From assembly GCA_021158845.1 (NCBI GenBank), contig JAGGSY010000035.1:1-15184 (forward strand): a stretch of DNA of 15,184 nucleotides, in the 5' to 3' direction. The notes below the pieces were generated by a model that saw only the letters and a list, made by a program, of their open reading frames with translations, searched no databases and was not told the DNA's origin. Made by a program: the position numbers and the translations under genes. Source of the stretch: Caldisericia bacterium. Lineage in GTDB: Bacteria; Caldisericota; Caldisericia; B22-G15. Of the stretch, positions 13,730-15,184 are shown piece after piece (positions within the stretch are counted from its first letter, which is position 1; every line of letters starts with the position of its first letter).

Positions 13730-15184
13730 TTAATCTGCCTTTTTAAGAATAATTTTTTCACTTGAAAATTTAAATGGTTTAAACCTTCTTCCTCCATCAT
13801 CATAAAATCTACCAAAGAACTCTAAAAATATAAGCCTTGTTGGGTGAACAAAGGCACCAAGAATTCCCATAAAGAAATTCAATCCATGTCCTACAAGAAG
13901 TATCAAAGGTGAAAGAATAAATAGCATAACTCCCTTACCAAACATCCTTGCCATTGTGTTCATAATAATACCAAGAACTGTGGTTGAAAAACCAAGAGCA
14001 AGCAGTCTTGAATATGAGAGAATATCTGCAAGAGCTGTAGAGAAACCATAGCTACTAACTATTCCATAGAGAGATACTATTCCACCCACAATTTTTCCAA
14101 ATATTGATTTCGATTTTCTTCCACCTGTAAAAAGAATTATAAGGACTCCAGCTATTGTCATGTATTTACCCACTCCAAGGAGAACTGTAAATTTGAGTGT
14201 TGAACCTATAATATAGATTCCAATTCCAGAAAGAGCCAATATCCATGAAAACTGGTCAAAAATTGCATCAAGGACCTTCCCATGCCTTATATTGTTTAGA
14301 GCTTTTAGAAATATTCCAAAAAGCTGGGATACAAAACCAACTGCAAGGGAAAGGATTAGCATCTTTATGAGACCATTTTTATCTCCTATCACATCTATCA
14401 CTGCAAGTTGAGGAAATGAGAAAAGATCTCCTGCCCATGAATTTGTAAGAACACCAACTATTATGGAGAAGAAACCAAGAATCATGAAGAAGTGGAAAAA
14501 TCCTCTATCCTTTTCATGAATCTTAAAGATCTTTATAAGAAGATAGGAACCTAAAAGTAGAAGCGAGCCATAGATTACATCACCGAAACACATGGAGAAG
14601 AAGAGAATAAAGAGTGGGGTAAAGTATGGTGTTGGATCAAAATCGTAATACTTTGGGAATCCATACATACCAGTTAGCATCTCAAAGGGTTTTATGAACT
14701 TTGGATTCCTCAGGGCAACAGGAACCTCCTCTAAGTTTTTAGGTTCATGGAATTCAACGATTACATCTTTAAACCTTTCTTCAACCTTCTCTCTAAAATC
14801 TCTAATGTCTCTCTCCTTTATCCAACCTCTTATAAATACAAAAAATTTTGACTCTATGAGCTTCTGCTTAACCTCTTCCTCTCTCCTCTTGTCAAGATAG
14901 TACTCCCTTAAAATTATAATGTTCTTTAGATTTTTTGCCTCTTCTCTCTTCTTCTCTATAATCTTTTCTCTATCCTTTAAAAGATTTTCCAAATCTTTAT
15001 CAATATTTTCTATTACATCTCTGACCTTCCCGGTAAGACCTGATACATTAAGAGGTGAAAACTCTATCTTTTTAAGAAACTCCTCTACCTCTCTATCATC
15101 TCTTTTGTAACCAAGGAATAAAAATACTCTGTTTTTATGTGAGCTTACAATCTTTATTATAAGTTTTTCCTCCATCTTCTTAAG
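13730..15184 (-). CDS. atpI: V/A-type ATP synthase subunit I (stator a-like), N-terminus outside window
   Basis: Membrane stator subunit forming the ion half-channels against the proteolipid ring. The frame stays open to the right edge (codons LKK precede the Met at 15175), and that Met has no spaced ribosome binding site. The visible 484 codons are therefore the C-terminal part of a protein normally about 600-660 residues long. Residues up to about 170 are the soluble coiled-coil arm. Then come the membrane helices, starting at TPYFTPLFILFFSMCFGDVIYG. The functional segment LADILSYSRLLALGFSTTVLG contains the essential channel Arg, and HPTRLIFLEFFGRFYDDGGRRFKPF (in part) is the family's C-terminal signature. 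Sixteen bases separate its end from the atpK ATG. Confidence 0.93.
   Translation of the reverse strand, partial: LKKMEEKLIIKIVSSHKNRVFLFLGYKRDDREVEEFLKKIEFSPLNVSGLTGKVRDVIENIDKDLENLLKDREKIIEKKREEAKNLKNIIILREYYLDKRREEEVKQKLIESKFFVFIRGWIKERDIRDFREKVEERFKDVIVEFHEPKNLEEVPVALRNPKFIKPFEMLTGMYGFPKYYDFDPTPYFTPLFILFFSMCFGDVIYGSLLLLGSYLLIKIFKIHEKDRGFFHFFMILGFFSIIVGVLTNSWAGDLFSFPQLAVIDVIGDKNGLIKMLILSLAVGFVSQLFGIFLKALNNIRHGKVLDAIFDQFSWILALSGIGIYIIGSTLKFTVLLGVGKYMTIAGVLIILFTGGRKSKSIFGKIVGGIVSLYGIVSSYGFSTALADILSYSRLLALGFSTTVLGIIMNTMARMFGKGVMLFILSPLILLVGHGLNFFMGILGAFVHPTRLIFLEFFGRFYDDGGRRFKPFKFSSEKIILKKAD

Noticed and set aside
15173..15175. Met at 15175 as the real start of subunit I
   Set aside because: The frame continues to the edge, the protein would be far shorter than the family, and the N-terminal domain would be incomplete.

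Overview
The window looks like part of a chromosome of an AT-rich, probably thermophilic and anaerobic bacterium. Arg is mostly AGA/AGG, Ile is often ATA, proteins are rich in Glu and Lys, and genes are tightly packed with strong AGGAGG-type ribosome binding sites. The ATP synthase is of the V/A type rather than the F type. I cannot name the taxon; lineages such as Thermotogota, Dictyoglomota, Caldisericota or Coprothermobacterota would fit, but that is inference.

There are three blocks. (1) Positions 1-3444, plus strand, form one operon: the C-terminal 420 codons of a CstA/BtsT-type transporter, a 92-residue unknown protein, an ArsA/Get3-type ATPase, a 100-residue protein resembling a divergent MIP18/DUF59 domain, and a 213-residue protein with one N-terminal membrane anchor. 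The last three are joined by ATGA stop/start overlaps. (2) Positions about 3578-7674, plus strand, hold a molybdenum hydroxylase large subunit, its 2x[2Fe-2S] small subunit and a cytosine-deaminase-like amidohydrolase, each behind a strong Shine-Dalgarno sequence. This looks like a small N-heterocycle-processing operon. No FAD subunit is present. The large-subunit gene has an apparent reading-frame break a few codons after its start, and the amidohydrolase lacks a normally invariant metal-binding His. (3) Positions 15184-7718, minus strand, hold a V/A-type ATP synthase operon in the order I-K-E-C-F-A-B-D, the same order as the Enterococcus hirae ntp operon. Its genes overlap or nearly abut. 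Subunit I runs off the right edge, and a peripheral-stalk G/H subunit gene would be expected just beyond it.

Blocks 2 and 3 converge on a strong symmetrical hairpin with A/T tracts at 7685-7719, which should terminate transcription from both sides. The proteolipid subunit K carries the L-T-Q...Q...E residue set known from Na+-binding V-type rings, so the ATPase is probably Na+-coupled. I see no tRNA, rRNA, CRISPR array or insertion sequence. The longest stretch without an assigned gene is 3445-3593.
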